64,000 nt of DNA from Bradyrhizobium cajani (GCF_009759665.1 NZ_WQNE01000021.1:62001-126000); one strand, 5' to 3'; counted from the stretch's first letter, positions 43,129 to 53,463 are shown. The notes: generated by a model from the letters alone, not told the origin. Translations and numbers: made by a program.

Positions 43129-43213
43129 TACGGCCGTTTGGGCCGGCGGACATCTGCATCTGCCACAGGTTCTTTCTGAGTACGATATTTGATGAGTTTG
43201 GGACACGCGTTCT

Positions 43214-43720
43214 ATGAGTTGGATTGTTCCCATAGCTTCGATTCTGGAAATCCTGTTGTTGCTCTACGTTGCGACGCTCGATGTCGCGACACGATTGATC
43301 AGAAATGAGATTTGCCTGGCGCTGGCGCTGCTCGGAATCGCCAGTCAAATCGCCAGCCCGATGCAGCTTGCCGAGTCCCTGATATCCGCTGCGCTCCTCT
43401 TTCTGTTGTTGTTTTTCATCTATACGCGGGGATGGATGGGTGGTGGCGACGTGAAGTTGCTGGTTGCCCTGGCGGTTGGTCTTCCCCTGACGGGCATCGT
43501 CGAGTTGCTGACCGTCACCGCGCTGGCCGGCGGCGTCCTTGCTCTGATGCATCTGCTGATGCGCAACCTGCCATATCCCAAGATGGCGCCGGCAGGATCG
43601 TCGTTCGCGCGCCGCGTCTACGCGGTCGAGCGTTGGCGTCATTTGCGTCATGCACCGCTGCCTTACGGCGTCGCCATCGCCTGCGGCGGCATCTGGGCCA
43701 TTTTCAGTCGAGGATTTTGA
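43214..43720 (+). CDS. cpaA: Tad prepilin peptidase CpaA/TadV
   Basis: 168 residues with about five membrane helices. The two catalytic aspartates are D23 in TLDVATRLIRNEI and D79 in MGGGDVK. It cleaves the Flp and TadE-type prepilins at the inner membrane. The CpaB gene begins immediately after its stop. Confidence 0.88.
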   Translation: MSWIVPIASILEILLLLYVATLDVATRLIRNEICLALALLGIASQIASPMQLAESLISAALLFLLLFFIYTRGWMGGGDVKLLVALAVGLPLTGIVELLTVTALAGGVLALMHLLMRNLPYPKMAPAGSSFARRVYAVERWRHLRHAPLPYGVAIACGGIWAIFSRGF

Positions 43721-43721
43721 C

Positions 43722-44681
43722 ATGTCGTCCAGCTTGCGTCTTTCGATCATTATGGTGCTGTTGCTCGCTACCACTGCGCTCGGGCTTATTGCCTACAACA
43801 TGAACCTGCCGAAGCAGGTCCCGGTGGAGGTCACAGCGAAGGGGCCTGCGGCGCCTGCCACAGTTGGTTATTTTGTTGCGGCACGACCGCTACCGAAGGG
43901 GACGCTGGCCCGCCAGGAAGATTTCACGGTCCGCTCGGTGACGCCGGAGCAGGTTCCGACAGGAGCGATCCTCGAAACGCCGGAGACCAAGATCGGGCTT
44001 CCCGGCTCCCTCGTTCGCAAGTTCGTCGAGACAGGCAGCCCCGTCACACTGCAAGACATCCTGCGCCCCCGGGATCGGGGTTTCCTCGCCAGTGTCCTCG
44101 CACCGGATAGCCGTGCCATCAGCATCAAGGTGGACGAGGAGTCCGGTGTCTCGGGGCTGATCAGGCCAGGCGACCATGTGGATGTCGTCCTGACCCAGGT
44201 GTTCGAGAAGGCGGATCCCGTACGTCGTGCCCTCAGCGAAACCGTCCTGCGCAACGTCCGGGTCATTGCGATTGACCAGGAGATCACGGAAGGCGGACGA
44301 GGCATCAACGGCGTAGCAGGCAAGCTGGCGCAAACCGTGTCGCTGGAGCTGACGCAGGAACAGGTCAAGAAAGTCACCGTTGCAAAGCAGCTCGGAACGC
44401 TCTCCCTGGCCGTACGCGCGGCGGTCGATCAGTGGGACAAGGGAGACACCGGCGCGATGTCGAGCTGCGATGTCTCGCCGGAGCTTGCCCGCCAGAATGC
44501 ACTTGCCGGCCAGAGAACGGCGGTGGTCGTGCATTCCGGCGGTGAGGTCAAGCAATACACCGTCAGGAAGCAGGATTCGGAATACATCGATGCTGTCGTG
44601 AGCTGCGATGGAGCGTCGGGCGTCGCGGGCCCGACAGCGACGGCGATGCGTGATACTGCCAAGCTGACGGAGAAGCACTAA
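43722..44681 (+). CDS. cpaB: Flp pilus assembly protein CpaB/RcpC
   Basis: 319 residues from MSSSLRLSII. One N-terminal membrane helix is followed by a periplasmic SAF domain (VGYFVAARPLPKGTLARQEDF) and GDHVDVVLTQ in the middle. It is thought to act beside the secretin at the outer membrane. The chosen ATG is one base after the cpaA stop; the longer frame lies in cpaA. Confidence 0.9.
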   Translation: MSSSLRLSIIMVLLLATTALGLIAYNMNLPKQVPVEVTAKGPAAPATVGYFVAARPLPKGTLARQEDFTVRSVTPEQVPTGAILETPETKIGLPGSLVRKFVETGSPVTLQDILRPRDRGFLASVLAPDSRAISIKVDEESGVSGLIRPGDHVDVVLTQVFEKADPVRRALSETVLRNVRVIAIDQEITEGGRGINGVAGKLAQTVSLELTQEQVKKVTVAKQLGTLSLAVRAAVDQWDKGDTGAMSSCDVSPELARQNALAGQRTAVVVHSGGEVKQYTVRKQDSEYIDAVVSCDGASGVAGPTATAMRDTAKLTEKH

Positions 44682-45877
44682 TGAACATGGCCATCGCAAC
44701 TCCGCCCGAAGGCACGACATCCGTCGTCACGCGCAACCAGGTCGTCTGTTTCGTCAATGATGAGCTCAGTGCTGCTGCCCTGCGCAAAGGTCTCGAAGGC
44801 AGCAACCTCTCGATCAGGCACGGCACGATCCGCAATGCGATACGGATGCTCGAAACGGACGCCGACCTGTTCGCCCTGGTGGCTGACATCAGCGGCATCG
44901 ATGATCCCTTCACCGAGCTGGAGCGCCTGGCCTGCGTCTGCCCACCTGACGTCCGCGTAGCCTTGATCGGTGAGAGCAGGGAGATCACTTTCTACCGCGA
45001 CCTCATGGAGCTCGGCCTGACCGAGTACCTTCCGAAGCCGCTCACGCGAGACATGGTGCTGGACCAGCTGCGCCCGAAGCTGCTCGGCGACGCTACGCAC
45101 GCTCCGGTCGATCGCGGTGGACATGTGGTCTCGATCTGCGGGGCGCAGGGCGGCGCCGGCGCAACGAGCATCGCCATCAATCTTGCATTCCAGATCGCCG
45201 AGACCACCAAGGCCAAGGTCGCGCTGCTCGATCTTCATCTGCAAGGCGGTGAGGCCGCCGTGATGTTGGGCGTTCGACCCGGCCCCGGGCTGCGGATCGC
45301 TCTGGAAAACCCGATGCGCGCGGACACGTTGTTCATCGAGCGCGCGGCAATCGAAGTCAACGAGCGGGTGTCCCTGATTTCCGCCGACGAGGACCTGGAT
45401 GCGCAGCTGGACGTCACCGAAGCGGGCGTGAGACACGTGCTCGGCCTGCTCCGTCAGCGCTTCAACTATATCGTCGTCGACGTGCCGGTCCCGTTTCCGC
45501 CGTCCATGCACCCCGTGATCAATCTGTCCCGTCACGTGCTGGTCCTGCTGGAAGCGGAGGTGACCGGACTTCGCAATGCCCATGCGCTTCGCGCCGCGGT
45601 CACCAACATTGCTGCCCAAGACCGGGTCTTCACCTTGCTGAACCGTGCCAACCGCGCAGGGGGGCTTCCGAGAGCCACGATCGTCAAGGCGTTGGGCGCC
45701 GAGCCGGACATGGTGATTCCCGATCTCGGGAAGGGCATGACGCAGGCGGTCAATCTGGGAATTCCGGCGCTGAAGCACGTGTCAGGACTGCGACGTCACC
45801 TCGCACCGATCGTCCGGGAGATCACGGGTCTCGGCGCCGAGCGCAAGAGCCGGCTGAGGAGGCTTCTGGGATTATGA
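44681..45877 (+). CDS. cpaE: Pilus assembly ATPase-like protein CpaE/TadZ
   Basis: 398 residues. An N-terminal receiver-like domain (about 20-130, VVCFVNDELSAAALRKGL) precedes a MinD/ParA-like domain with ICGAQGGAGATSIAINL as the deviant Walker A, which lacks the usual lysine pattern GKGGVGKT. LLDLHLQGGEAAVMLG follows. It places the pilus machinery at the cell pole. ATG overlaps the cpaB stop by one base, and it overlaps cpaF by 4 bases. Confidence 0.88.
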   Translation: MNMAIATPPEGTTSVVTRNQVVCFVNDELSAAALRKGLEGSNLSIRHGTIRNAIRMLETDADLFALVADISGIDDPFTELERLACVCPPDVRVALIGESREITFYRDLMELGLTEYLPKPLTRDMVLDQLRPKLLGDATHAPVDRGGHVVSICGAQGGAGATSIAINLAFQIAETTKAKVALLDLHLQGGEAAVMLGVRPGPGLRIALENPMRADTLFIERAAIEVNERVSLISADEDLDAQLDVTEAGVRHVLGLLRQRFNYIVVDVPVPFPPSMHPVINLSRHVLVLLEAEVTGLRNAHALRAAVTNIAAQDRVFTLLNRANRAGGLPRATIVKALGAEPDMVIPDLGKGMTQAVNLGIPALKHVSGLRRHLAPIVREITGLGAERKSRLRRLLGL

Positions 45878-47310
45878 AGAAGTTTGGTAGGCGCCCCGAC
45901 GACCCCCCTGGTCGTTTGCCCGTATTGTCGCAAGGCTCTCCTTCGGCGGCGCCGAGCGCGTCTTCCGCAGCCGCGATCTTGCCGCCTCCGCCGTCGAGCT
46001 TGCCCGCTTCGATGCCAGCCGTCACGCCGACGCGCGACGAGAGCCCGATCCATCATCCCGTCATGTCGGCCTCCTTGAGGGAACGGGTCATCGAGCAGAT
46101 CGACCCGGCGGCCGCCGCAACTGTCTCGCGCGAGGTGCTTCGGCGCCAGATCGAGGAAATCATCCACGGGATAGCCAACGAGGAGCGTCTCGAACTGTCG
46201 GGACGCGAGCAGCTGCAACTCGCGGACGAGATCGCGGACGACATGACCGGTTACGGTCCGCTCCGTCCGCTCCTGTTGGACCAATCGATCAACGACATCA
46301 TGATCAACGGCCCGAGCAACGTCTACGTCGAGCGAAGCGGGAAGCTCGAACGCGTCGCGGTACGTTTCCGCGACAATGATCACATTGCATCGGTGGGGCA
46401 GAAGATTGCCGCTCGGGTTGGCCGGCGCGTCGATGAATCCAGTCCGATGGTGGATTGCCGCCTGCCGGACGGCAGCCGCGTCAACATCATCCTTCCGCCG
46501 CTGGCGATCCATAGTCCCTGCATTTCCATCCGAAAATTTCCAAGCCGCCGTTTGAATCTGGCCGGGATGATCGAGAACGGCTCGATGACCGCGGCCATCG
46601 GGCAATTGCTGGAGATTGCTGCCCGATCCCGGCTCAATGTTCTGGTCTCCGGTGGCACGGGCTCCGGCAAGACGACGCTGCTCAACGCCATGAGCCAGTT
46701 CATCGATCACAGCGAGCGCATCGTCACCATCGAGGACGCAGCGGAACTGCAGCTTCAGCAGCCGCACGTGATCAGCCTGGAGACCCGGCCCCCGAGCCTC
46801 GAGGGCACAGGGCAGGTGACCCAGCGCGATCTGTTGTGGAATGCGCTGCGCATGCGCCCCGATCGGATCGTCGTGGGCGAGGTGCGTGGTGCTGAAGCAT
46901 TCGACATGCTGCAGGCGATGAACACCGGTCATGACGGCTCCATCTCGACGGTGCATGCCAACAGCGCCCGCGACGCACTGACCCGTATCGAAAACATGGT
47001 GCAGATGGGGCAGGTCAATCTGCCGTCGCGGGCGATTCGAACTCAGATCGTCGCTGCGCTGGATCTCATCGTGCAGGTTGAACGCATGAGGGATGGGCAG
47101 CGACGGATTGTCCAGATCAGCGAGGTGGTCGGCCTCGAAAGCGATGTGATCACCACCAACGACATCGCCGCGTTCGAATACAAGGACGAGGATGTTCACG
47201 GGAGGATATCGGGAACCTACAAGTCCACCCACGCAGTCCCAAAGTTCAAGAGCCGTCTTGTCTATTATGGCCTGGATCGAGCCTGGGCTGAGGCGATGAG
47301 GCAGATATGA
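45874..47310 (+). CDS. cpaF: Tad pilus secretion ATPase CpaF/TadA
   Basis: 478 residues. Drives pilus assembly in the cytoplasm. Walker A is GGTGSGKTTLLNAM, followed by IEDAAELQLQQPH, the Asp box region, and GEVRGAEAFDMLQAMNTGHDGS, the Walker B and His box. A proline-rich N-terminus of about 60 residues precedes the core. Confidence 0.93.
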   Translation: MKKFGRRPDDPPGRLPVLSQGSPSAAPSASSAAAILPPPPSSLPASMPAVTPTRDESPIHHPVMSASLRERVIEQIDPAAAATVSREVLRRQIEEIIHGIANEERLELSGREQLQLADEIADDMTGYGPLRPLLLDQSINDIMINGPSNVYVERSGKLERVAVRFRDNDHIASVGQKIAARVGRRVDESSPMVDCRLPDGSRVNIILPPLAIHSPCISIRKFPSRRLNLAGMIENGSMTAAIGQLLEIAARSRLNVLVSGGTGSGKTTLLNAMSQFIDHSERIVTIEDAAELQLQQPHVISLETRPPSLEGTGQVTQRDLLWNALRMRPDRIVVGEVRGAEAFDMLQAMNTGHDGSISTVHANSARDALTRIENMVQMGQVNLPSRAIRTQIVAALDLIVQVERMRDGQRRIVQISEVVGLESDVITTNDIAAFEYKDEDVHGRISGTYKSTHAVPKFKSRLVYYGLDRAWAEAMRQI

Positions 47311-48239
47311 TACCGACCTCCGTGATCCTCATTGTCCTGGCCCTCCTGATGTGCGCAGCATGCACGTCGCTGTGGCTTGATGCTCGGCAAAGGCGCGTCG
47401 ATCGTCAGCTCGCCGCGGCTCTGCCGACCTCGCAGTCGGCCGGTCTGCCCTCAATTCGTCGGTCGGAGACCGGAGCCCGTTCGCATTTTCTCCACCGCCT
47501 GGCCAGTTACAGACCTCAGATCCCTTATGCCTTGCACCCTGCCTATGTGCTGCTCATGGGTGTCATGACGGCAGCGGCAATCTTTTATGCCAACAGCCTC
47601 CTCGGTTTTTCCAGCTTCTACGTTTCTATCGTCGCTGGAGGTGCCAGCATCATGGTGGTGCGGGGTCTTTTTGGATGGCAGCAACGTCGCTACGTCGACA
47701 AGCTGTTTCGACAGCTTCCAGACGCAATTCAACTGGTGACCAGCACGGTTCGATCGGGACTGCCGGTGCAGGAAGCGTTTCGCACCATCGCGCGCGAGAT
47801 GCCGCAACCAACCGCCGGGCAGTTTGCCATCGTATGCAACGAATTGAATCTGGGGAGACCTGCGGAGGAGGCCATCGAGGGCATCTATCGGCGAACGCAA
47901 GTGGCGGAGTATGGGATCTTCGCGGTGACGCTTGCCGTGCAGCTGAAGTCGGGCGGCAGCTTGGCCGAGACCTTGCAGACTCTGGGAGAGACGGTGAGGC
48001 AGCGGGTCGCGCTCGCTGCTCGTGCCAAGGCTCTGGCGGGCGAGGTGATCTTTTCCTCCCGCGCGCTTTCATGCGCGCCTCTCATCATAGGCGGGATCCT
48101 CTACACGATCAGCCCGCAATCCGTCGATATGCTGTTCCATGACTCGACTGGAAACATGCTCCTGGCTTATGCGACAGGCTCGGTGCTTGCGGGGCACTTC
48201 GTGATCCGCTGGATGATCAGAAGGGAGACGGCGCTATGA
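47307..48239 (+). CDS. tadB: Tad inner-membrane platform protein TadB
   Basis: 310 residues of the type II secretion F family. One N-terminal helix (ILIVLALLMCAACTSLWL), two further helices about 90-130, the GspF-like domain with FRQLPDAIQLVTSTVRSGLPVQEAF, and C-terminal helices. ATGA overlaps link it with cpaF and tadC. Confidence 0.9.
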   Translation: MIPTSVILIVLALLMCAACTSLWLDARQRRVDRQLAAALPTSQSAGLPSIRRSETGARSHFLHRLASYRPQIPYALHPAYVLLMGVMTAAAIFYANSLLGFSSFYVSIVAGGASIMVVRGLFGWQQRRYVDKLFRQLPDAIQLVTSTVRSGLPVQEAFRTIAREMPQPTAGQFAIVCNELNLGRPAEEAIEGIYRRTQVAEYGIFAVTLAVQLKSGGSLAETLQTLGETVRQRVALAARAKALAGEVIFSSRALSCAPLIIGGILYTISPQSVDMLFHDSTGNMLLAYATGSVLAGHFVIRWMIRRETAL

Positions 48240-49147
48240 CTGCCGCTCTCGGTATCGCGACCCTTGCCGTTGCGGCCGCGGCTGCGACCGTGCTGCTGGT
48301 CATCCGCGAAGTCCACATTCGTACATTGAACACGCGGGTGGCAAATGCCGTGATCGGCATTTCTGACCGGTCAACTGCTTCCCAGGGCATGATCGGCTGG
48401 ATGTCGTCGATCGGCATGCGGTATCGGCGTTTCTACGCCGAGGAGAATCTGGAGCAATTGCGGGCGGTCCTGCAATCATCGGGATTCAATCATCATCGGG
48501 TCTTGCCGATCTGGATCGGCATCAAGACTGTCAGCATGTTCCTGTTTCCGGCGGTCGCCCTGGTGGTTGCGCAGTTCTCAGGGCGGGAGCAGATGGATGT
48601 GCTGATCCTCACGCTTTTCGGCGTGATGATCGGCATCATGGGGCCGCGACTGGTTCTGTGGGTCTTGAAACGGCGCTTCGATGCCGCCGTTCGGCTGGGC
48701 ACGCCGGATACCATCGATCTGCTGGTCGTGTGCAGCGAGGCGGGAATGGGCTTGGAGAGCGGGTTGGAGCGTGTGGCGGCGGAGATGGCCGAGACCAATC
48801 CGGCCATGGCCCGTGTCTTGCGCGGCCTGCTCGACGATCTCCGGATCCTGCCAAATCGCTTCGACGCTTTCGAGAAGCTGGGCACCTTGTCGGACGGCCT
48901 CCGCCGCTTCGGCACCATGATCAGCCAAAGCCTGCAATACGGGACGCCGCTGAGCCAGGCACTGCGCAGCATCGCCGAGGACCTGCGGCGCGAACGCATT
49001 ACCAAGCTGGAAGAACGAGCGCACAAATTGGGCGCAAAGCTGACCGTTCCGATGGTCTTGTTTCTGCTTCCAGCGATGTTCGTCATTCTGGGTGGAAGTT
49101 CGTTCCTGCACCTCATTCGTGCGTTCAGCAAATTTGGTCATGGATAA
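48236..49147 (+). CDS. tadC: Tad inner-membrane platform protein TadC
   Basis: 303 residues, partner of TadB. The GspF-like core reads GTPDTIDLLVVCSEAGMGLESGLERVA and MISQSLQYGTPLSQALRSIAEDLRRER, with a C-terminal helix VPMVLFLLPAMFVIL. It overlaps tadB by 4 bases. Confidence 0.9.
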   Translation: MTAALGIATLAVAAAAATVLLVIREVHIRTLNTRVANAVIGISDRSTASQGMIGWMSSIGMRYRRFYAEENLEQLRAVLQSSGFNHHRVLPIWIGIKTVSMFLFPAVALVVAQFSGREQMDVLILTLFGVMIGIMGPRLVLWVLKRRFDAAVRLGTPDTIDLLVVCSEAGMGLESGLERVAAEMAETNPAMARVLRGLLDDLRILPNRFDAFEKLGTLSDGLRRFGTMISQSLQYGTPLSQALRSIAEDLRRERITKLEERAHKLGAKLTVPMVLFLLPAMFVILGGSSFLHLIRAFSKFGHG

Positions 49148-49152
49148 GAGGC

Positions 49153-49635
49153 ATGAGCACGGTTCGCGCCTGTCGCGGTAGGCTTAAGAGCCGCAAAGCG
49201 TGTTTCATCGCGGACCAACGCGGCGCCGTCGCGCTCGAGTTGCCCGCAGTCTACCTTTTTCTGATGTTGAGCATTCTTCTGCCGCTTGCCGACGTTGCGA
49301 TCGCCGGATTCCAGTTTACCTCGGCGCGGCAGGCATTGCGAAACTTCGGATACTCAATCCAGTACACTCCGCCAGATGACGTCACGGTAGACACGACGAG
49401 CTGGGCGACTGCGGCACTTGCTAAAGCCGATTCCAAATATCCGATCTCCGATTTCAGGCTTGTTTGCGGTGATAGCAATCTCCCCTGCTCAGCCTCCAAC
49501 GATGTGAAACCGCGATACTATTCATATACGACGACCGTTACCTTGACGCCTATCGTGCTGAGATCGGTTCTGTGCACGAGTGGCACCGGCAATGGTTGTA
49601 CGTTCACGCTCTCGTACTCGGAGCAGTTTCAGTAG
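49153..49635 (+). CDS. TadE-family pseudopilin
   Basis: 160 residues. The processing motif is DQRG|AVALELPAVYLF with Glu at +5, followed by a hydrophobic helix (LMLSILLPLADVAIAG). Four cysteines lie in the C-terminal part (VCGDSNLPC, VLCTS, GCTF). I set the start at the ATG 5 bases after tadC; a longer frame lies inside tadC. Confidence 0.82.
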   Translation: MSTVRACRGRLKSRKACFIADQRGAVALELPAVYLFLMLSILLPLADVAIAGFQFTSARQALRNFGYSIQYTPPDDVTVDTTSWATAALAKADSKYPISDFRLVCGDSNLPCSASNDVKPRYYSYTTTVTLTPIVLRSVLCTSGTGNGCTFTLSYSEQFQ

Positions 49636-49643
49636 GATGTGCC

Positions 49644-50996
49644 ATGCGTAAGATGCTTCGTTGCCGTCGAGGTTCGGTCGCATTCGCAACGGTTGCCGCC
49701 ATGGTGCCGCTCGTCGGAGTTCTCGCACTCGGGACCGAGGCGGGGTCGTGGTACGTCACCAAGCAGCACGCGCAGACTGCCGCTGACGCGGCCGCCTTTT
49801 CGGGCGGCCTGTGGTTGGCCTGCTCTCAGGGGACAGGCTGCTCGGATCAGGCATCACAGACATTGGACTATCGCGCCAAGGAATTCGCGGCGCAGAACGC
49901 GTTCTGCGACTCGGCAGACGGCAACGCCTACCCCGGCTCGAAGTGCACCACCCATCCGAGTGGGATCGCGCAGGCCGTAACGGTCGCAGTTGCCGGAAAT
50001 TTCGTGACGGCCACTGTCAGCCAGCAACAGCCGGCTTACCTGGCAAAGATCCTTGGTTTGTCCACCGTGAATATCCGTGCAGCAGCCACGGCGGAAGTTC
50101 GTACACTGGCAAATCCATGTGTTTTGACTCTGCATGATCCGCTCAGTTTCCAGGGAAGTCCGACCGTACAGGCCCAAAACTGCGGATTGGCATCGAACAG
50201 CACAGCGTCTGGTTCCGTGAGCTTCACGGGCAATACCGGCATCGACGTGAGCAAGGTTGGATCGATCTCAGGGCAGGGCGGGTGCACTCAAACGGGTGGC
50301 AACCAATGCAGCAAGGCGATCACCTATGCACCACCAGTACCCAACCCGCTGAGCGGACTGGACTCAGCGATCTCCGCGTTGAAACCTGCCGACTTCCCCG
50401 ACGGGGCATGCCCGAATCCACCCACAACCTCACCGATCGCGTTGCCAGCGTATGGATCCCCTAACAAATGCTATTATGACTCGTTCTCGTTCCAGAACAA
50501 CAAGACCTACAATTTGAGCGGGGTTTACTTCTTTGCTAATGGGCAGATCAACATCCAGGGCAACACAACCATAACTGGAACGGCCACATTGATACTGTTG
50601 CCTCCAAACTTCGTGAGGGCGTCAGACAAAGGGGCCTCGCTGAATATCTCAGGAAATCCAACGATCCAGATCACAGCGCCGGCGTCCATAACGGGTACAC
50701 AAGTTCCAACCGCTTTGGCTTCGGTACTGAACCTGATGAGCAACCTGCTGATCTATGATCCGGAGCCGTACAGTAAGAATGGCATAACTCTAACAGGCAA
50801 TTCCACGAACTACTTCAGCGGCATTACCTATGTGCCGAACACTCCCGTGACATACCAAGGGAGCACCCAGAGCACGACTTGCACCCAAGTCATCGCATAC
50901 GCCATCACCTTGTCGGGCAATTCCAATTTCGACAATTCGGGATGTTCCGCTAGCGTTAAGCCGACAAGCAAAATTGTTCGACTGGTGTCATCATGA
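49644..50996 (+). CDS. TadG-like pilus-associated protein
   Basis: About 450 residues from MRKMLRCRRGSVAF. The N-terminal TadG/TadE-like helix (SVAFATVAAMVPLVGVLALGTEAG) and the linked helix QHAQTAADAAAFSGG are typical. The long C-terminal region is Ser/Thr/Asn-rich with repeated strands (SFQGSPTVQ, LSGNSN), probably a beta-helical surface domain. I see no von Willebrand MIDAS motif, unlike some TadG proteins. Confidence 0.75.
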   Translation: MRKMLRCRRGSVAFATVAAMVPLVGVLALGTEAGSWYVTKQHAQTAADAAAFSGGLWLACSQGTGCSDQASQTLDYRAKEFAAQNAFCDSADGNAYPGSKCTTHPSGIAQAVTVAVAGNFVTATVSQQQPAYLAKILGLSTVNIRAAATAEVRTLANPCVLTLHDPLSFQGSPTVQAQNCGLASNSTASGSVSFTGNTGIDVSKVGSISGQGGCTQTGGNQCSKAITYAPPVPNPLSGLDSAISALKPADFPDGACPNPPTTSPIALPAYGSPNKCYYDSFSFQNNKTYNLSGVYFFANGQINIQGNTTITGTATLILLPPNFVRASDKGASLNISGNPTIQITAPASITGTQVPTALASVLNLMSNLLIYDPEPYSKNGITLTGNSTNYFSGITYVPNTPVTYQGSTQSTTCTQVIAYAITLSGNSNFDNSGCSASVKPTSKIVRLVSS

Positions 50997-51403
50997 GGAA
51001 ACTCGATCAGCGCGGCGTCGCGTCGTTCGAGTTTGTCGTCGTCGCGGCGGCGTTTTTCACGTTGGTGTTCGCCATCTTCGATCTCGGCCGTTACGCCATC
51101 ACGATGCAGTCGTTGCGGTCGCTCGCGGGCGCCGGTGCGCGGGCGGCCATGATCAACGATTGCTACACAGATGCCGTTCTCAAAGGAATGACTCCCTCGT
51201 GTAGCGGTGACTACCTGCCTGATGACAAGAAGAAAGCCCTTGCCCCCTTCCTGTATGCCGGCGGTCTCTCGCCGACGCTGAGTACGGCCACGGGAGCCTC
51301 CGCACTTACCACTACGGCATCGCAGCCGGGTTTCACCATGCTGTTTCCGATATGGGGCACGGCGTTGAACGCGCCGAGCGCGTCCACCAACGTTCCGTTT
51401 TAG
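50993..51403 (+). CDS. TadE/TadF-family pseudopilin
   Basis: 136 residues. DQRG|VASFEFVVVAAAFFTLVFA has the Glu5 of type IVb pseudopilins. The mature domain includes GAGARAAMINDCYTDA, with Cys also at SCSGD. It overlaps the TadG-like gene by 4 bases. It ends the first Tad block. Confidence 0.82.
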   Translation: MRKLDQRGVASFEFVVVAAAFFTLVFAIFDLGRYAITMQSLRSLAGAGARAAMINDCYTDAVLKGMTPSCSGDYLPDDKKKALAPFLYAGGLSPTLSTATGASALTTTASQPGFTMLFPIWGTALNAPSASTNVPF

Positions 51404-51823
51404 TGGGCATCATAGTGGAGTGCGCCTCGTTGACGGTAAGAAAAGGCAGCTCGATTGCGGAGACGGAGCTTCCGAAAATCGATAAGGACTGCCGTTGGGA
51501 GAACCGTGGAAATCCCGAAGGCTATCGCGCTGCGAGTCGGTTCCCGCGAAGGCGCCGAGAGTGGTGCATGCTGGCAACAATTAGCAACATTCGCCTGAGT
51601 TGCCGCACCGCGGTAAGTCTCTGGCCTTGCAAGCAGGAGGCGTGACGGACGATGATGCTCTTAGGCGTCGTATTTGGCGCGGTGGGCGCCAGCAAGACGA
51701 AGTAACGATTTATATCGGGACAGGTTGTAAGCTCTGCGGCGGGGTGCGTGAAGAAGAGTCAAGAGGCGCCGAGAACGTACAATTACGGGCATAGCCGTCG
51801 ATTGCGGCGGAGGGGGAATCGAA
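51404..51823. other. Gap within the Tad locus; no gene recognised
   Basis: About 420 bases between the TadE gene and the secretin gene. I see no convincing coding sequence and no strong hairpin. It may hold a separate promoter for the secretin, lipoprotein and TadD genes. Confidence 0.4.
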
Positions 51824-53452
51824 ATGGGGTGCGGTCGCATTTCGAGTGAAGCACGAGCGAGGCTTCTGGCCTTGATCGTGATGAGTCTTGGCGCTGGGCT
51901 TGCATTGTCGAGTTCCACCGACCGCGCGGGAGCCGCAGACCGGCGGGGGTCTTCCGGCGGCGTCATCGTCAGCGAGATGAGCGACGTCCAGCGCGTCAAG
52001 GTGATCGTCAACAAGTCGCGGACCTTCAGGGTCGAAACGCCATTCGCGACCATTGTCGCGGGCTCATCCGACATCATCGACGTGAAGTCGCTGAGCGACC
52101 GTTTGATCTACATTCAGGGCAAGCAGACCGGCACCACCAACGTCATCCTGTTCGACTCCTCGATGAAGCAGATCGGGATCCTCGATGTCGAGGTCGCGAT
52201 CGACACCGGCAATCTGCAGCAGAACATCCGGGCCAGTACGGGCTCTCCCGGTATTCGCGTGTCGTCGTCCGAGGGGCAGGTGGTGCTGAGCGGAACGGTG
52301 ACCGACGCCGTTGCCGCCGAGCGGGCCGTGGCGATCGCAACTGGCACCGTTGGCAAGGGCGGCACCGTCGTCAACGCCATGAGCGTCGCTGCGCCGCAGC
52401 AGGTGATGCTCGAGGTGCGTTTTCTCGAGGCCGATCGGACCGCCGGCCGTAACCTGGGCGTGAACCTCTATGCGGCGAATGCCAATGGCACCAATGTCGC
52501 GAATACGGGACTAGGTGGGCTGAACACGGATGCGGGCCGGGTGCCCATTGGCGGCGTAAATGGCGGTGTTGGCGCTCCTCCGACGGGTAGCCTTCCGCTG
52601 CTCGGAACGGCGGGGACTCTGTTGGGGACCGCGGGCGGCATATCTCCTGTCCCGTTCGGAAGCTTGCTGACCAGCATCGTTCGAACGGCCAATGGCGGCT
52701 CGGTGGACTTGCTGATCTCCGCACTGGAAACGAAGGGACTTGTTCGCCGGCTGGCGGAACCGAACCTGATCGCACTGTCCGGGGATGCCGCTCGCTTCCT
52801 GGCCGGCGGTGAATTCCCGGTGCCGATCCCGAACACGACGGTCAACGGATTCCCCACCATTACCATCGAATATAAGAAGTTCGGCGTCGAGCTGGCCTTC
52901 GTGCCTACAGTGCTCACGCGCGGCACGATCAATCTGCGCGTCGAACCTTCGGTCAGCGAGCTCGATTTCGCCAATGCGATCACAATTCAGGGCACCAGAG
53001 TTCCAGCGCTGACCCGCCGCGACGCGCGGACCACGGTCGAGCTGCGCGACGGTCAGAGCTTTGCCATCGCCGGCCTGCTCCAGACCCGCAACCGGCAGGA
53101 CGTCTCGCAATTGCCCTGGATCGGCTCGGTGCCAGTGATTGGAAGCTTGTTCAGCAGCAAGTCGTACCAGCAGGAGGAAACGGATCTCGTCATCATCGTA
53201 ACGCCGCGACTGGTTGCGCCGGCTGCGCCCGGCCAGCAATTGGCCTCGCCACTCGACTCGCGCCTGCCGGCCAACGATGTCGACTTCTTCCTCAACGGCC
53301 AGATGGAAGTGCGCAAGCGTTACAACGACTACGTCAATTCCGGCGGCGACGTGAAGGGGCCGTATGGCCACATCATCGCGCCTGAAGTCAGGGCGCCCGT
53401 TGTGGCGCCGGCCGCGGCTGTCGACCAGCCGGTCGTGAAAACCCTCAACTAA
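51824..53452 (+). CDS. cpaC: Outer-membrane secretin CpaC/RcpA
   Basis: 542 residues with an export signal near ALIVMSLGAGLALS. The N-terminal domain includes VIVNKSRTFRVETPFATIVAG, a BON-like segment (SSEGQVVLSGTVTDAVAAERA) follows, and the secretin core ends with SFAIAGLLQTRN, PWIGSVPVIGSLF and VIIVTPRLV. It forms the pilus pore. In most Tad loci it lies next to cpaB; here it is about 7 kb away. Confidence 0.92.
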   Translation: MGCGRISSEARARLLALIVMSLGAGLALSSSTDRAGAADRRGSSGGVIVSEMSDVQRVKVIVNKSRTFRVETPFATIVAGSSDIIDVKSLSDRLIYIQGKQTGTTNVILFDSSMKQIGILDVEVAIDTGNLQQNIRASTGSPGIRVSSSEGQVVLSGTVTDAVAAERAVAIATGTVGKGGTVVNAMSVAAPQQVMLEVRFLEADRTAGRNLGVNLYAANANGTNVANTGLGGLNTDAGRVPIGGVNGGVGAPPTGSLPLLGTAGTLLGTAGGISPVPFGSLLTSIVRTANGGSVDLLISALETKGLVRRLAEPNLIALSGDAARFLAGGEFPVPIPNTTVNGFPTITIEYKKFGVELAFVPTVLTRGTINLRVEPSVSELDFANAITIQGTRVPALTRRDARTTVELRDGQSFAIAGLLQTRNRQDVSQLPWIGSVPVIGSLFSSKSYQQEETDLVIIVTPRLVAPAAPGQQLASPLDSRLPANDVDFFLNGQMEVRKRYNDYVNSGGDVKGPYGHIIAPEVRAPVVAPAAAVDQPVVKTLN

Positions 53453-53463
53453 GGAAGCGGGCG